A DNA stretch of 64,000 nt from LMUY01 sp965198565 (GTDB taxonomy: Bacteria; Pseudomonadota; Alphaproteobacteria; Acetobacterales; Acetobacteraceae), in contig OZ240665.1 of the NCBI GenBank assembly GCA_965198565.1, positions 3,534,001 to 3,598,000 of the forward strand. Reading direction: 5' to 3'. Within the stretch, counting starts at the first letter, position 1, and each line of letters opens with the position of its first letter. Below are positions 17,051 to 25,599 of this stretch, piece after piece. The translations under genes and the position numbers were made by a program. The notes beneath the pieces were generated by a model. The model saw nothing but the letters and a program-made list of their open reading frames with translations, ran no database searches and had not been told where the DNA came from.

Positions 17051-17323
17051 ATGCGCTTGCGATCGAACCTGCCCCCTGTTGCCGCCCGTACTGCCGCTCT
17101 GGTCCTGGCCTGCGGCCTGGGCGCCATGGCGGTAATCCCGTCGGCCAGGGCCTATTGGGTGGCGCCCGGTGTCTTCGTCGCACCCGCCCCGGTCCTGGTG
17201 GCGCCCCCGCCGGTCGTGGTCGTGCCTGCCCCACGCGTCGTCTACGCGCCCTACCCCGGCGCCATCTGGATCCGCCCGCACTACAACCGCTGGGGCCGCT
17301 TCATCCCCGGCCACTGGGGCTAA
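17051..17323 (+). CDS. Small secreted Pro/Val-rich protein with GRFIPGHW tail
   Basis: 90 aa. The ATG is preceded by CGGAGACGACA. A signal peptide (about 1-33, ends SARA) is followed by a short stretch of APxPVxVAPPPVVVVP and then YAPYPGAIWIRPHYNRWGRFIPGHWG. This arrangement, a Pro/Val segment and a terminal HYNRxGRFIPGHW box, recurs in small exported proteins of Acetobacteraceae and relatives. Function is unknown; the aromatic tail suggests surface or wall association. Confidence 0.7.
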   Translation: MRLRSNLPPVAARTAALVLACGLGAMAVIPSARAYWVAPGVFVAPAPVLVAPPPVVVVPAPRVVYAPYPGAIWIRPHYNRWGRFIPGHWG

Positions 17324-17351
17324 ATCGCCGCCGGTCGCGCACCATCAAAAG

Positions 17352-17380
17352 CCCTCTTCCTCATGGGAGAGGGTTGGGTC
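17352..17380. repeat. Degenerate CCCTCTTCC/GGGAGAGGG palindromic repeat
   Basis: CCCTCTTCC, TCAT, GGGAGAGGGTTGGGTCAG lies between the small secreted protein and the ferritin-like gene. It has diverged from the consensus in the left arm. Confidence 0.6.
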
Positions 17381-17454
17381 AGAAGCGGCCGCCTCGTTGA
17401 ACACGCCAGGCCCGCGTTTAGATGGGGTGAACGCAGCCAAGGAACGCGACCGCG

Positions 17455-18486
17455 ATGAGCGTAACTGCCTTTGCCCCTAGCCTGGTCTCGGACGACCTCT
17501 TGCCCGCACCCCCCGGCGGCCTGGAACTTGCCTCGCTGGGCGCCGCCGACCCGGCCACCATTGCCGCCGCCGATGCCCGCGCCCGGCACTGGACCAGCGA
17601 CGAACCCGGCGCGCTGCGGCCCGGCACCCCGGCCCACACCCGCGCCACCGCCCGCATGTTCCGCGACACCTTCAACCCCTACAAGCCGACCATCATCGAC
17701 TGGCCCAATCTCGAGCCCGAAGCCCGCGACCGCCTGATCAGCCTGCCGATCTGGGACATCGCGGTGCAGACCGAGGGCAAGGCGCGCATCCGCATGCTGG
17801 CCTATGCCCACTCCCTGGCGGACCCGGATTGGCACGCCGCGGTGGAGCTGAACGGTTGGGAGGAAGGGCGGCACAAGACCGTGCTGTCTAACCTGGTTGG
17901 CGCCTACGGCATCACGCTCGAGCCCGAGCCGCCCTACCCGCCGCCGAACAACGCGCATTGGGCCTACCTGGTCACCGGCTTCAGCGAGTGCATCGACAGC
18001 TTCTTCGCGTTCGGCCTGTTCGCGATGGCGCAGCGCTCCGGCTACTTTCCCCCGGCTTTGGTGGACACGTTCGAGCCGGTGATCCAGGAGGAGTGCCGCC
18101 ACATCCTGCTGTTCGCCAACTGGCTGGCCTGGCACCGCCGCACCCTGCCCTGGTGGCGCCGCCCCTGGTTCGAGCTGCAGGTGGCGGCGGCCTGGGTGTT
18201 CCTCGGCTGGGAGCGCATGGGCCTGGCCCGCGGCATGGACGACGGCGCCAAGAGCGACGCGGGCAAGCCGCAGGACCACAACTTCACCCTGAACGGCAGC
18301 AAGGCGGTGAGCGACGTCGACCTCGGCGTGGCCGACCTGATGGCGCTGTGCCTGGAGGAAAACGATCGCCGCTTTGCGGGCTATGACAAGCGGCTGCTGC
18401 GCCCGACCTTGATGCCCGCCCTCACCCGGCTGGCCTTGGGCGTGATGCGGCGCTGGCCGTTTGGCAGGCGGGCTTCCCGGGACTAG
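17455..18486 (+). CDS. Ferritin-like (putative diiron) protein
   Basis: 343 aa, no signal. Two ExxH motifs spaced as in ferritin-like four-helix bundles are visible: NGWEEGRH (E137, H140) and IQEECRH (E213, H216). Additional candidate ligands are E107 (QTEGKARIRM) and E178 (GFSECIDSFF). This fits a carboxylate-bridged diiron site, used by the superfamily for oxidation, oxygen or iron chemistry. Substrate unknown. The C-terminal part (about 225-343) has a hydrophobic WVFLGWERMGLA stretch. A hairpin follows the stop immediately. Confidence 0.65.
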   Translation: MSVTAFAPSLVSDDLLPAPPGGLELASLGAADPATIAAADARARHWTSDEPGALRPGTPAHTRATARMFRDTFNPYKPTIIDWPNLEPEARDRLISLPIWDIAVQTEGKARIRMLAYAHSLADPDWHAAVELNGWEEGRHKTVLSNLVGAYGITLEPEPPYPPPNNAHWAYLVTGFSECIDSFFAFGLFAMAQRSGYFPPALVDTFEPVIQEECRHILLFANWLAWHRRTLPWWRRPWFELQVAAAWVFLGWERMGLARGMDDGAKSDAGKPQDHNFTLNGSKAVSDVDLGVADLMALCLEENDRRFAGYDKRLLRPTLMPALTRLALGVMRRWPFGRRASRD

Positions 18487-18508
18487 TTGGAGAGGCTGGT
18501 CTCTCCAA
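18487..18508 (+). terminator. Hairpin after the ferritin-like gene
   Basis: TTGGAGAG, loop GCTGGT, CTCTCCAA forms a perfect 8-bp stem that begins directly after the TAG stop. There is no T-tract, so it is a weak intrinsic terminator at best and may instead protect the 3' end. Confidence 0.45.
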
Positions 18509-18699
18509 GGCAGGTCGCACATGGGTTCAAATGGCTCTGTGCGGGCCGGAAGGCCTATTGGACAATCGGCGGTCTGGAAGGGCAGCCTTCTGACCCTTCT
18601 GGACAACATGAGTGATGAGTCCAGAGGGTTTTGGTGGAGGCGGCGGAGGCGGAGCAGGCTGCGATGGCCTGGTGGCTGCAATCATTGCGCTACTCCCAC

Positions 18700-18951
18700 C
18701 TAGCCCTCGTAGACTGGAAGCGACCGCCAGTCGGAGCGCGCTAGGACACGGTCCAGACCACCGACACTCACGGCAACTTTGTCACGGCCCTGATTTCCCT
18801 GGAAAATCACCAGCTCGCCGTCGAGAACGCGGACAAAGCCCTTATCGCTCGATGTTACGCCAGGCCAAACGTTGGAACCCTGTGCCGACTTATAGGTCAC
18901 GGGCCCAGATGGCTTGAGACCAACATGTTTCACGGGCGACGAACCGCTCAT
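18700..18951 (-). CDS. Small hypothetical protein
   Basis: 83 aa from the ATG at 18951, preceded by CTAAGGATAAATCC; a longer in-frame reading to 19020 lacks a ribosome-binding site and overlaps the upstream gene. The sequence (MSGSSPVKHVGLKP..., VLDGELVIFQGN) looks like a small soluble beta protein. It follows the two-TM protein gene on the same strand with a 43-bp gap, so the pair probably forms an operon. No family recognised. The 200 bp downstream, to the ferritin-like gene, hold only the hairpin. Confidence 0.5.
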   Translation of the reverse strand: MSGSSPVKHVGLKPSGPVTYKSAQGSNVWPGVTSSDKGFVRVLDGELVIFQGNQGRDKVAVSVGGLDRVLARSDWRSLPVYEG

Positions 18952-18994
18952 GGATTTATCCTTAGGAGATAGCCGAACTTGTCTGCGGTAAATA

Positions 18995-19480
18995 TCACAG
19001 TGGTTGCCCCAAGCGCCCAAATTGCCGCATATCGTTCACGAGTTCCGCATCTTGAGCATCGCCAATCGTTCCTTGACCCTCATAGAACGCCTGCAATTCG
19101 GTCAGGCGGGTCCGCAATGCCGTCTCCGGCCCTATGCGGCGGTAGTTCCGGCGAGCGATCGCCCTTGATATGAATACCAGCACGAACCCCGCCTCGATGA
19201 TTGCGAGCCCGAGGAACAGCGTTGCCACGGCAAACACGGCCGTTCCGGATGACGGAGATAGGTCCGTCCATTTCGGCAGCCGACCCGCTGCATAGGCCAC
19301 CGCCGCTATGACAATGCCCAGGGCGGTTCCAAAGAAAGGCAAGGTCCGATGCACGTCTTCTTCGGCGCCGACCTCCTGCCGATAGAGGTCGGCAAACGTG
19401 GACAGCATAAGTTCCGTCGTATTTGACGGTGGGCCCGCTGGCGAGGCGGCGGGCGGCAGGGACGGACTCGAAGTTGACAT
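18995..19480 (-). CDS. Hypothetical membrane protein, two TM segments
   Basis: 161 aa. A Ser/Pro-rich N-terminus (about 1-20) is followed by a helical segment, then two hydrophobic stretches, FFGTALGIVIAAVAYAAG (about 49-66) and AVFAVATLFLGLAIIEAGFVLVFI (about 80-103), and a charged C-terminal cytoplasmic tail. No enzymatic motif. GC is lower than in neighbouring comEC. The gene likely forms an operon with the small protein downstream. Two-TM proteins with such charged tails sometimes act in defence or stress islands, but nothing here shows it. Confidence 0.55.
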   Translation of the reverse strand: MSTSSPSLPPAASPAGPPSNTTELMLSTFADLYRQEVGAEEDVHRTLPFFGTALGIVIAAVAYAAGRLPKWTDLSPSSGTAVFAVATLFLGLAIIEAGFVLVFISRAIARRNYRRIGPETALRTRLTELQAFYEGQGTIGDAQDAELVNDMRQFGRLGQPL

Positions 19481-19546
19481 GACGTCTTATGCGGTGGTTG
19501 TGGGAAGAGGCGGTAGAGCCGATCAAGCTGCCTTAGCCAAACGTTT

Positions 19547-21697
19547 CTAAGACCCTCCACCCCCGTCCTCCTGCGCCAGCGGCAGCGTCGTCTGGCTCGC
19601 GGCGGGCATCGGGGATGGCGGTACCCACGGGCGGTCCCCCCGCGCCTCCCGGTCGGACAGCACCGTCGCCACGCCGTCCCGCAGCCACACCGCCTGGGCA
19701 CCGTCGCGCCAGACGGTGAAGCGGTCGATCCGCGGCAGCGCCGGGCAGAGGTCGCGGGCGGGCTCGGCGGACACCAGCAACGCCAAACCCGTGCAGTCCA
19801 CCGGGTGCAGGCTGCGGGCCAGCAGCACCGCGGCACCGCCCTGCCCGATCCGGCAACCATCTGCATCACAAACAACGGGTTGCGCGCTCTCGCTGGCAGG
19901 AAACGGCGTGGTCAGCGGCTCGGCCCAGTATTGCGACCAGGCATCGCGCTCGAACTTGGAGGCGCCGGGCCCGGCCTGCACCAGCGCGGGTGTCCGCATG
20001 GCGATCAGGCGGGCGTCGGCCGAGACCAGCAAGTCCGCCGGCGGACTCACCGAGGCAGCAAACATCCCTGCCGCCATCACCGGCACGCCCAGCAGCCGCA
20101 TCCGCGACCGCCACAGCCCCAGCCAGGCCAGTCCCAGCCCGGTCAGCGCCAAGCCCCAGCCTGGGATGTGCGGCACCGCCAACACGGCGGCGGGCAGCGC
20201 GGACACGGTGCGGCCGACCCAGAGCACGGCGTCCAGCGACCAGCCCATCGGCAGCAGCGCCAGCCGCTCCAGATGCAGCGGCATCAGCGCTAAAGCCAGC
20301 AGTCCCAACGGCATGACGGCGGCGGCGAAGATCGGCACCGCGACCATGTTGCCCAGGATGAAGTAGAGCTGCACCCGGCCGAAATGGAACGCCGCAAACG
20401 GCGCCGACGCCGCCCCCGCCAGCAGGCTGGTCAGCATCAGCGTGGCCAGGTGGTGCAGCACCCGGCGGCGATGCAATTGCCCGAGCGACGGCCGCAACGC
20501 CTCATAACCGGCGATCAGCGCCAGCACGGCGGCGAAACTCATCTGGAAGGAAACGCCGACAACCTCTTGCGGCGACAGCAGCATCAGCGCCATCGCCGCC
20601 AATGCCAGGCCGCGCATCGAAATGGCCCGGCGCCCCACCGCGATCCCCAACGTCACCAAGGCCGCCATCGCAAACGAGCGCAGCACCGGCACGTGCATCC
20701 CGGTCAGCAGCACGTAGCCAGCCCCCGCGGCCAGCGCGGTCACGGCGGCGATCTGCTTGCACGGCCAATACAATGCCGCCCGCTCCCACAGCGCCAGGCC
20801 AAGCCGCGCCGCCCCCATCACCAGGCCCATGACGATGCCGATATGCAACCCGGCCACCGCCAGCAGGTGCGCCAGCCCCGAATCGCGGAACGCCGCCCGG
20901 TCGTCCGCCGGGATGGCGGTGCCGAGGCCGGTGAGCACGGTGGCCGCCACCGCCCCCTCGGCGCCGGGCAGGCCCGCCATCAGCCGCCCGGCGATCGCCT
21001 CCCGCAGGCCGCGCAGCCAGTCCGCCAGGCTCGAGGGCGGCGCGTGGGACAGCAGGCTCACCGGCCCCAGCGCCATCCCCGCCCCGCCCAAGCCGCTGAA
21101 ATACGCGTCGCGCTGCAAGTCCCACGCGCCGGGATAGGCGGGCGGCGCGGGGGGGCGCAGCACGGCGCGGGCGTGGATGACGTCGCCGGGGGCGAGGAGC
21201 GCCGGGTCGGTCGGGCGCAGCTTGAGGTGCAGGGTGCGCGGCAAAGCGGCGCCGCCGCCGTCGAGCTGCACGCCAGCCAAAGTGAGGCGGCGCGCCTCCG
21301 GCAATTGCTCCACCGCGGCGACGGTGGCGGTGAACAGGGCGGCCTTGCGCGGCAGCGTCAGCAGCGGCGGGGCACGATGGGTCGCCCATTGCGCGGAGGT
21401 GAACCCGGCGGCGGCAAACAGCGCCGCCAGCGCCGCCGCCCGCGCGCCCTGCTGCCCGCGCAGCAGCAGGAACAGCGCCGCCGCCCCCGCCAGCAGCAGC
21501 GGGCCCGCCCACAGCGCCGGCTCGTGGCGCAGCTCGAAGTAGCCCAGCACGCCCGCCGCCATGAACACGGCGAGCCAGGGCATGAACCGGCCGCGCTCGG
21601 CCTCCGCCCAGGCGAGCAGCCAGGTGGGCGCGGCGGGCAGGCGAAAGGATCGCAGGGCGAGGAGGGTGGCGGTCACGCTGAATACAATAGCGCGCAA
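19547..21697 (-). CDS. comEC: ComEC/Rec2-family DNA uptake channel protein
   Basis: 716 aa, TTG start proposed. The N-terminal DUF4131-like region (two or three TM, then LTLPRKAALFTATVAAVEQLPEARR..) precedes the Competence domain with many TM helices (FRDSGLAHLLAVAGLHIGIVMG, GRRAISMRGLALAAMALMLLSPQEVVGVSFQMSFAAVLALI). The C-terminal beta-lactamase-like part is short and lacks an HxHxDH motif, as usual in alphaproteobacteria. It moves single-stranded DNA across the inner membrane during transformation. The gene is divergent from gltX across only 59 bp, which must hold both promoters. dprA lies in the same window. Confidence 0.85.
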   Translation of the reverse strand: MRAIVFSVTATLLALRSFRLPAAPTWLLAWAEAERGRFMPWLAVFMAAGVLGYFELRHEPALWAGPLLLAGAAALFLLLRGQQGARAAALAALFAAAGFTSAQWATHRAPPLLTLPRKAALFTATVAAVEQLPEARRLTLAGVQLDGGGAALPRTLHLKLRPTDPALLAPGDVIHARAVLRPPAPPAYPGAWDLQRDAYFSGLGGAGMALGPVSLLSHAPPSSLADWLRGLREAIAGRLMAGLPGAEGAVAATVLTGLGTAIPADDRAAFRDSGLAHLLAVAGLHIGIVMGLVMGAARLGLALWERAALYWPCKQIAAVTALAAGAGYVLLTGMHVPVLRSFAMAALVTLGIAVGRRAISMRGLALAAMALMLLSPQEVVGVSFQMSFAAVLALIAGYEALRPSLGQLHRRRVLHHLATLMLTSLLAGAASAPFAAFHFGRVQLYFILGNMVAVPIFAAAVMPLGLLALALMPLHLERLALLPMGWSLDAVLWVGRTVSALPAAVLAVPHIPGWGLALTGLGLAWLGLWRSRMRLLGVPVMAAGMFAASVSPPADLLVSADARLIAMRTPALVQAGPGASKFERDAWSQYWAEPLTTPFPASESAQPVVCDADGCRIGQGGAAVLLARSLHPVDCTGLALLVSAEPARDLCPALPRIDRFTVWRDGAQAVWLRDGVATVLSDREARGDRPWVPPSPMPAASQTTLPLAQEDGGGGS

Positions 21698-21756
21698 ACC
21701 GTCCCGATGCCACTCTCCCCATCCAGCCGGGCGCCGTGCTATGGCGTTTCCCTATC

Positions 21757-23148
21757 ATGGTACGGACTCGGTTTGCCCCCTCGCCCACTGGCCTGCTGCA
21801 TATCGGCGGCGCCCGCACGGCGCTGTTCAACTACCTGTTCGCCCGCCACCATGGCGGCCAGTTCCTGCTGCGCATCGAGGACACCGACCGGGCCCGCTCC
21901 ACCCCCGAGTTCACCGAGGCGATCCTGCAGAGCCTCGACTGGCTGCAACTCGAGCGCGACCAGCCGGAAGTCTACCAATCCACCCGCGCCGCCCGCCATG
22001 CCGAGGTGGCCCACGCCATGCTCGCCAGCGGCCACGCCTATCGCTGCTGGGCGAGCCAGCAGGAGATCGCCGCCGCCCGCGAGCAGGCCCGCGCCGAGGG
22101 CCGCCCGCTGCGCTTCGACAGCCCGTTCCGCGACGGCACGCAGACGCGCGACGAGCCGTTCGTGGTCCGCCTGCGGGCGCCGCGCGAGGGCGAGACCGTG
22201 ATCGAGGACGGCGTGCAAGGCCCGGTGCGGGTCGCCAATGCCGAGCTGGACGACATGATCATCCTGCGCAGCGACGGCACGCCCACCTACCAGCACGCCG
22301 TGGTGGTTGACGACCACGACATGGCGATCACCCACGTGATCCGCGGCGACGACCATCTCACCAATACGTTCAGGCAGGTGCAGGTGTATCGTGCCATGGG
22401 CTGGGAGGTGCCGGCGTTCGCCCACCTGCCGCTGATCCTGGGCCCCGATGGCGCCAAGCTGTCCAAGCGCCATGGCGCCGCCTCCACCACCGAGTTCCGC
22501 GACGCCGGCTACCTGCCTGAGGCGCTGTGCAACTACCTGCTGCGGCTCGGCTGGGCGCATGGCGACGTGGAGATGCTCGACCGCGCCGAAGCCGTCCGCC
22601 TGTTCGACCTGCCCGGCGTCGGCCGCTCCCCCAGCCGGATGGACTACAAGAAGCTCGACAACCTGAACGGCGCCTGGCTGCGCGGCTACGACGACGGCCT
22701 GCTGATCAAGCACGTCATCATCCGCCTCACGTTGGCCGGGCTGCCGGCGGCGGACTACGAGGACCGCATCCGCGCGCTGATGCCGGGCCTGAAGGAGCGC
22801 GCCAAGACCCTGGTGGAACTGGCTGACAGCGCGGCGTTCCTGGTCCGCAGCCGGCCGATCGCGATGGAGCCGAAAGCCGCCGCCCTGCTGACCCCGGAGA
22901 CGCAGGGCATGCTGCTGGAGCTGTCGCGCGAGCTGGAGGACATCGACTTCACCGTCTCCGAGATCGACGCCGCCCTGCGCGGGTTCGCCGAGCGCAGCGG
23001 GCGCAAGCTGGGCCAGGTGGCGCAACCGGTCCGCGCGGCGCTCACCGGCAGCACCACCAGCCCCGGCATCGACGCCACCCTCGCCGCCCTCGGCCAGGAG
23101 GAGTCGCTGGCCCGCCTGACCGCCGCCGCGCTGCAGCCCACCGCGTGA
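21757..23148 (+). CDS. gltX: Glutamyl-tRNA synthetase
   Basis: 463 aa from ATG (MVRTRFAPSPTG). Class I signature HIGG within PSPTGLLHIGGARTALFN and KLSKR in GAKLSKRHGA. The C-terminal anticodon-binding helical domain ends normally. Many alphaproteobacteria use a non-discriminating GltX together with GatCAB; this cannot be decided by eye. A GTG 21 nt upstream is in frame but would prepend MLWRFPI, which is not conserved. The stop overlaps the pyrB start by GTGA. Confidence 0.95.
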   Translation: MVRTRFAPSPTGLLHIGGARTALFNYLFARHHGGQFLLRIEDTDRARSTPEFTEAILQSLDWLQLERDQPEVYQSTRAARHAEVAHAMLASGHAYRCWASQQEIAAAREQARAEGRPLRFDSPFRDGTQTRDEPFVVRLRAPREGETVIEDGVQGPVRVANAELDDMIILRSDGTPTYQHAVVVDDHDMAITHVIRGDDHLTNTFRQVQVYRAMGWEVPAFAHLPLILGPDGAKLSKRHGAASTTEFRDAGYLPEALCNYLLRLGWAHGDVEMLDRAEAVRLFDLPGVGRSPSRMDYKKLDNLNGAWLRGYDDGLLIKHVIIRLTLAGLPAADYEDRIRALMPGLKERAKTLVELADSAAFLVRSRPIAMEPKAAALLTPETQGMLLELSRELEDIDFTVSEIDAALRGFAERSGRKLGQVAQPVRAALTGSTTSPGIDATLAALGQEESLARLTAAALQPTA

Positions 23149-24071
23149 GCCGGCACCTGCTGGCCATTGAGGGGATGCACCCGCCGGAGATCGCGCGGCT
23201 GCTCGACATCGCCGAGAGCTACGTGCTGCTCAACCGCTCCGGCAAGACCCAGCGCGACCTGCTGCGCGGCCGCACCCTGATCAACCTGTTCTTCGAGGAC
23301 AGCACCCGCACCCGCACCAGCTTCGAGCTGGCCGGCAAGCGGCTGGGGGCGGACGTGATCAACATGTCGGTCGCGTCCTCCTCGGTGAACAAGGGCGAGA
23401 CGCTGCTGGACACCGCCGGCACGCTCAACGCCATGCAGTGCGACCTGCTGGTGGTGCGGCACGACCAATCGGGCGCCCCCTCGCTGCTGGCGCAGAAGGT
23501 GGACGCGGCGGTGATCAACGCCGGCGACGGGCTGCACGAGCACCCGACCCAGGCGCTGCTGGACGCGCTGACCATCCGCCGCCGCAAGGGGCGGCTGGAG
23601 AACCTGACGGTGGCGATCTGCGGCGACATCCTGCATTCCCGGGTGGCGCGCTCCAACATCCACCTGCTGAGCGCGATGGGCAGCCGCATCCGCGTGGTGG
23701 GGCCGCCGACCCTGATCCCGGCCGAAGTGGCGCGGCTTGGGGTGAGCGTGTTCCACGACATGGACGCCGGGCTCGCGGGCGTGGACATCGTGATGATGCT
23801 GCGGCTGCAGAAGGAGCGGATGGTCAGTGGCGCGGTGCCGTCGGCGCGGGAGTATTTCCGCTTCTTCGGGCTGGACGCGGCGCGCCTGGCCAAGGCGGCG
23901 CCGGACGCGCTGGTGATGCATCCGGGGCCGATGAACCGCGGCGTGGAGATCGACAGCGACGTGGCCGACGACCCCGACCGCTCGCTGATCCGCGAGCAGG
24001 TGGAGATGGGGGTTGCCGTGCGCATGGCGGTGTTGGACGTGCTGTCCCGGCGGGAGCGGCGCAATGTTTGA
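23145..24071 (+). CDS. pyrB: Aspartate carbamoyltransferase catalytic subunit
   Basis: 308 aa, GTG start overlapping gltX. Carbamoyl-phosphate loop STRTRTSFE, HEHPTQALLD, and HPGPMNRGVE at the aspartate site are intact, so the enzyme should be active: carbamoyl phosphate plus aspartate give carbamoyl aspartate, the committed pyrimidine step. No regulatory subunit PyrI is present; instead a pseudo-dihydroorotase follows, the arrangement known for class A ATCase holoenzymes of Pseudomonas type. Confidence 0.95.
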   Translation: MSRHLLAIEGMHPPEIARLLDIAESYVLLNRSGKTQRDLLRGRTLINLFFEDSTRTRTSFELAGKRLGADVINMSVASSSVNKGETLLDTAGTLNAMQCDLLVVRHDQSGAPSLLAQKVDAAVINAGDGLHEHPTQALLDALTIRRRKGRLENLTVAICGDILHSRVARSNIHLLSAMGSRIRVVGPPTLIPAEVARLGVSVFHDMDAGLAGVDIVMMLRLQKERMVSGAVPSAREYFRFFGLDAARLAKAAPDALVMHPGPMNRGVEIDSDVADDPDRSLIREQVEMGVAVRMAVLDVLSRRERRNV

Positions 24072-24085
24072 GGGCGCGGCTGGAC

Positions 24086-24181
24086 CCTCACCCAACCCTC
24101 TCCCAGAGGGAGAGGGCTTTTTAGCGGCCTTCCCTACTTCCTTCTCCCTCTCCCCCTGGGAGAGGGTCGGGGTGAGGGGCC
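24086..24181. repeat. Inverted pair of CCCTCTCCC/GGGAGAGGG repeats (pyrB-pyrC gap)
   Basis: The left copy reads CCCTCACCCAACCCTCTCCC, AGA, GGGAGAGGG; the right reads CTCCCTCTCCCC, CTGGGAGAGGGTCGGGGTGAGGGG. The pair fills almost the whole 123-bp gap between pyrB and pyrC. Confidence 0.85.
24096..24122 (+). terminator. Intrinsic-terminator-like hairpin after pyrB
   Basis: A perfect 9-bp stem CCCTCTCCC/GGGAGAGGG with loop AGA is followed by CTTTTTA. This repeat copy therefore also has the form of a Rho-independent terminator, which could attenuate transcription between pyrB and pyrC. Confidence 0.55.
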
Positions 24182-24194
24182 AACCCACCCCCCC

Positions 24195-25472
24195 ATGACC
24201 GACACCCTGTTCACCAACATCCGCCTGATCGACCCGGCGACCCAGCTCGACGCGCCCGGCGCCCTGCTCGTGCGCGACGGCGTCATCGCCGACCATGGCG
24301 CCAATCTTGGTCGCCCCGACGGCGCCAGCACCGTCGACGGCGACGGCGCCATCCTCTGCCCCGGCCTGGTCGACATGCGCGCCGCCTTGGGCGAGCCCGG
24401 CTACGAATACCGCGAGACCATCGCCTCCGCCGCCCTGGCCGCCGCGGCGGGCGGCATCACCACCCTGGCCGCCCTGCCCGATAGCCGCCCCGCCATCGAC
24501 GACCCGGCGCTGGTGCGCCTGCTCCGCGCCCGCGGCGAGGAAACCGGCAGCCTCACCATCCTGCCCTACGGCGCCATCACCCGCGGCTGCCGCGGCGAGG
24601 AGCTGGCGGAGATCGGCCTGCTCGGCGAGGCGGGGGCGGTCGGGTTCACCGATGGCCAGCGCGCGCTCGGCAACGCCCGGCTGATGCGCCTGGCGCTGTC
24701 CTACGCGCGCGGCTTCGGCTACCGCATCATCCAGCACCCCGAGGACCCGTCGCTCGCCGCGGGCGGCGCCGCCACCGAGGGCGAGTTGGCCACCCGCCTC
24801 GGCCTGCCTGGCATCCCGCTGGCGGCGGAAGAGATCCTGGTGGCGCGGGACATCAGCCTCGCCCGTCTCACCGGCGGCGCCGTGCATTTCGCCCATCTCA
24901 GCACCGCCAGCGCATTGGCCCTGGTGCGCCGGGCCAAGGACGCGGGCCTGCCCGTCACCTGCGACACCGCGCCGCCCTATTTCGACCTGAACGAGACCGC
25001 GATCGGGGACTTCCGCAGCTACGCCAAGCTCTCGCCGCCGTTGCGCCCGGAGGCCGACCGCCTGGCGGTGGCGGCGGCGCTGCGGGACGGCACGGTCGAC
25101 GCCATCGCCTCCGACCACCAGCCGCGCGACGCCGACGACAAGCGCCTGCCGTTCGCGCAGGCCTCGGCGGGTGGCGCTGGCTTGGCGACGCTGCTGGGGG
25201 TGACCTTGGCGCAGGTGCATGGCAGCGGCTTGCCCTTGATGGAGGCGCTCGGCCTGCTGACGGTCCGCCCGGCGGCGCTGCTGGGCAGCCCGGCTGGGCG
25301 GCTGGCCAAGGGCGCGCCGGCGGATTTGTGCCTGTTCGATCTCGACCGGGGCTGGCAGGTGGTCTCCGGCGAACTGCCGGGCAAGGCGCAGAACACGCCG
25401 TTCGATGGGCGGGCGCTGGAGGGGCGGGTGCTGGGGACGTGGAAGGCCGGGCGGCGGGTGTTCGGGGGATGA
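24195..25472 (+). CDS. pyrC: Dihydroorotase-like protein lacking the HxH metal motif (PyrC'/PyrX)
   Basis: 425 aa, type I dihydroorotase fold. The normal D-x-H-x-H-L-R-E-P-G motif is DMRAALGEPG here: both metal-binding histidines are gone (R62, A64) and the arginine that binds substrate is G66. Later conserved parts remain (QHPED, HFAHLST, ASDHQPRD). By analogy with Pseudomonas PyrC', this is probably a non-catalytic scaffold that assembles with PyrB, and a second, active dihydroorotase should be encoded elsewhere. It would be annotated as dihydroorotase by similarity alone. Confidence 0.85.
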   Translation: MTDTLFTNIRLIDPATQLDAPGALLVRDGVIADHGANLGRPDGASTVDGDGAILCPGLVDMRAALGEPGYEYRETIASAALAAAAGGITTLAALPDSRPAIDDPALVRLLRARGEETGSLTILPYGAITRGCRGEELAEIGLLGEAGAVGFTDGQRALGNARLMRLALSYARGFGYRIIQHPEDPSLAAGGAATEGELATRLGLPGIPLAAEEILVARDISLARLTGGAVHFAHLSTASALALVRRAKDAGLPVTCDTAPPYFDLNETAIGDFRSYAKLSPPLRPEADRLAVAAALRDGTVDAIASDHQPRDADDKRLPFAQASAGGAGLATLLGVTLAQVHGSGLPLMEALGLLTVRPAALLGSPAGRLAKGAPADLCLFDLDRGWQVVSGELPGKAQNTPFDGRALEGRVLGTWKAGRRVFGG

Positions 25473-25494
25473 CCGTGGGGTTCGTGCCTACTGG

Positions 25495-25590
25495 GCCCTC
25501 ACCCCGACCCTCTCCCAGAGGGAGAGGGAGAACAGTGATTGGGAGAATAGCTAAGAGCCCTCTCCCTCTGGGAGAGGGTTGGGTGAGGGG
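25495..25590. repeat. Inverted pair of CCCTCTCCC/GGGAGAGGG repeats (pyrC-plsY gap)
   Basis: The left copy reads CCCTCACCCCGACCCTCTCCC, AGA, GGGAGAGGGAG; the right reads CCCTCTCCC, TCT, GGGAGAGGGTTGGGTGAGGGG. They are separated by a 31-bp AT-richer spacer. The right copy ends just before the plsY start. Confidence 0.85.
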
Positions 25591-25599
25591 CGCGCGCGC

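Noticed and set aside
18612..18917. Gly-rich small plus-strand ORF (PEGFGGGGGGGAG), bacteriocin-like at first sight
   Set aside because: No good ribosome-binding site, and most of it is antisense to the small hypothetical gene at 18700-18951.
24086..25590. Paired palindromes considered as insertion-sequence ends
   Set aside because: No transposase lies between pairs, the spacers are tiny, and the same units occur singly elsewhere; a REP-like family explains them better.
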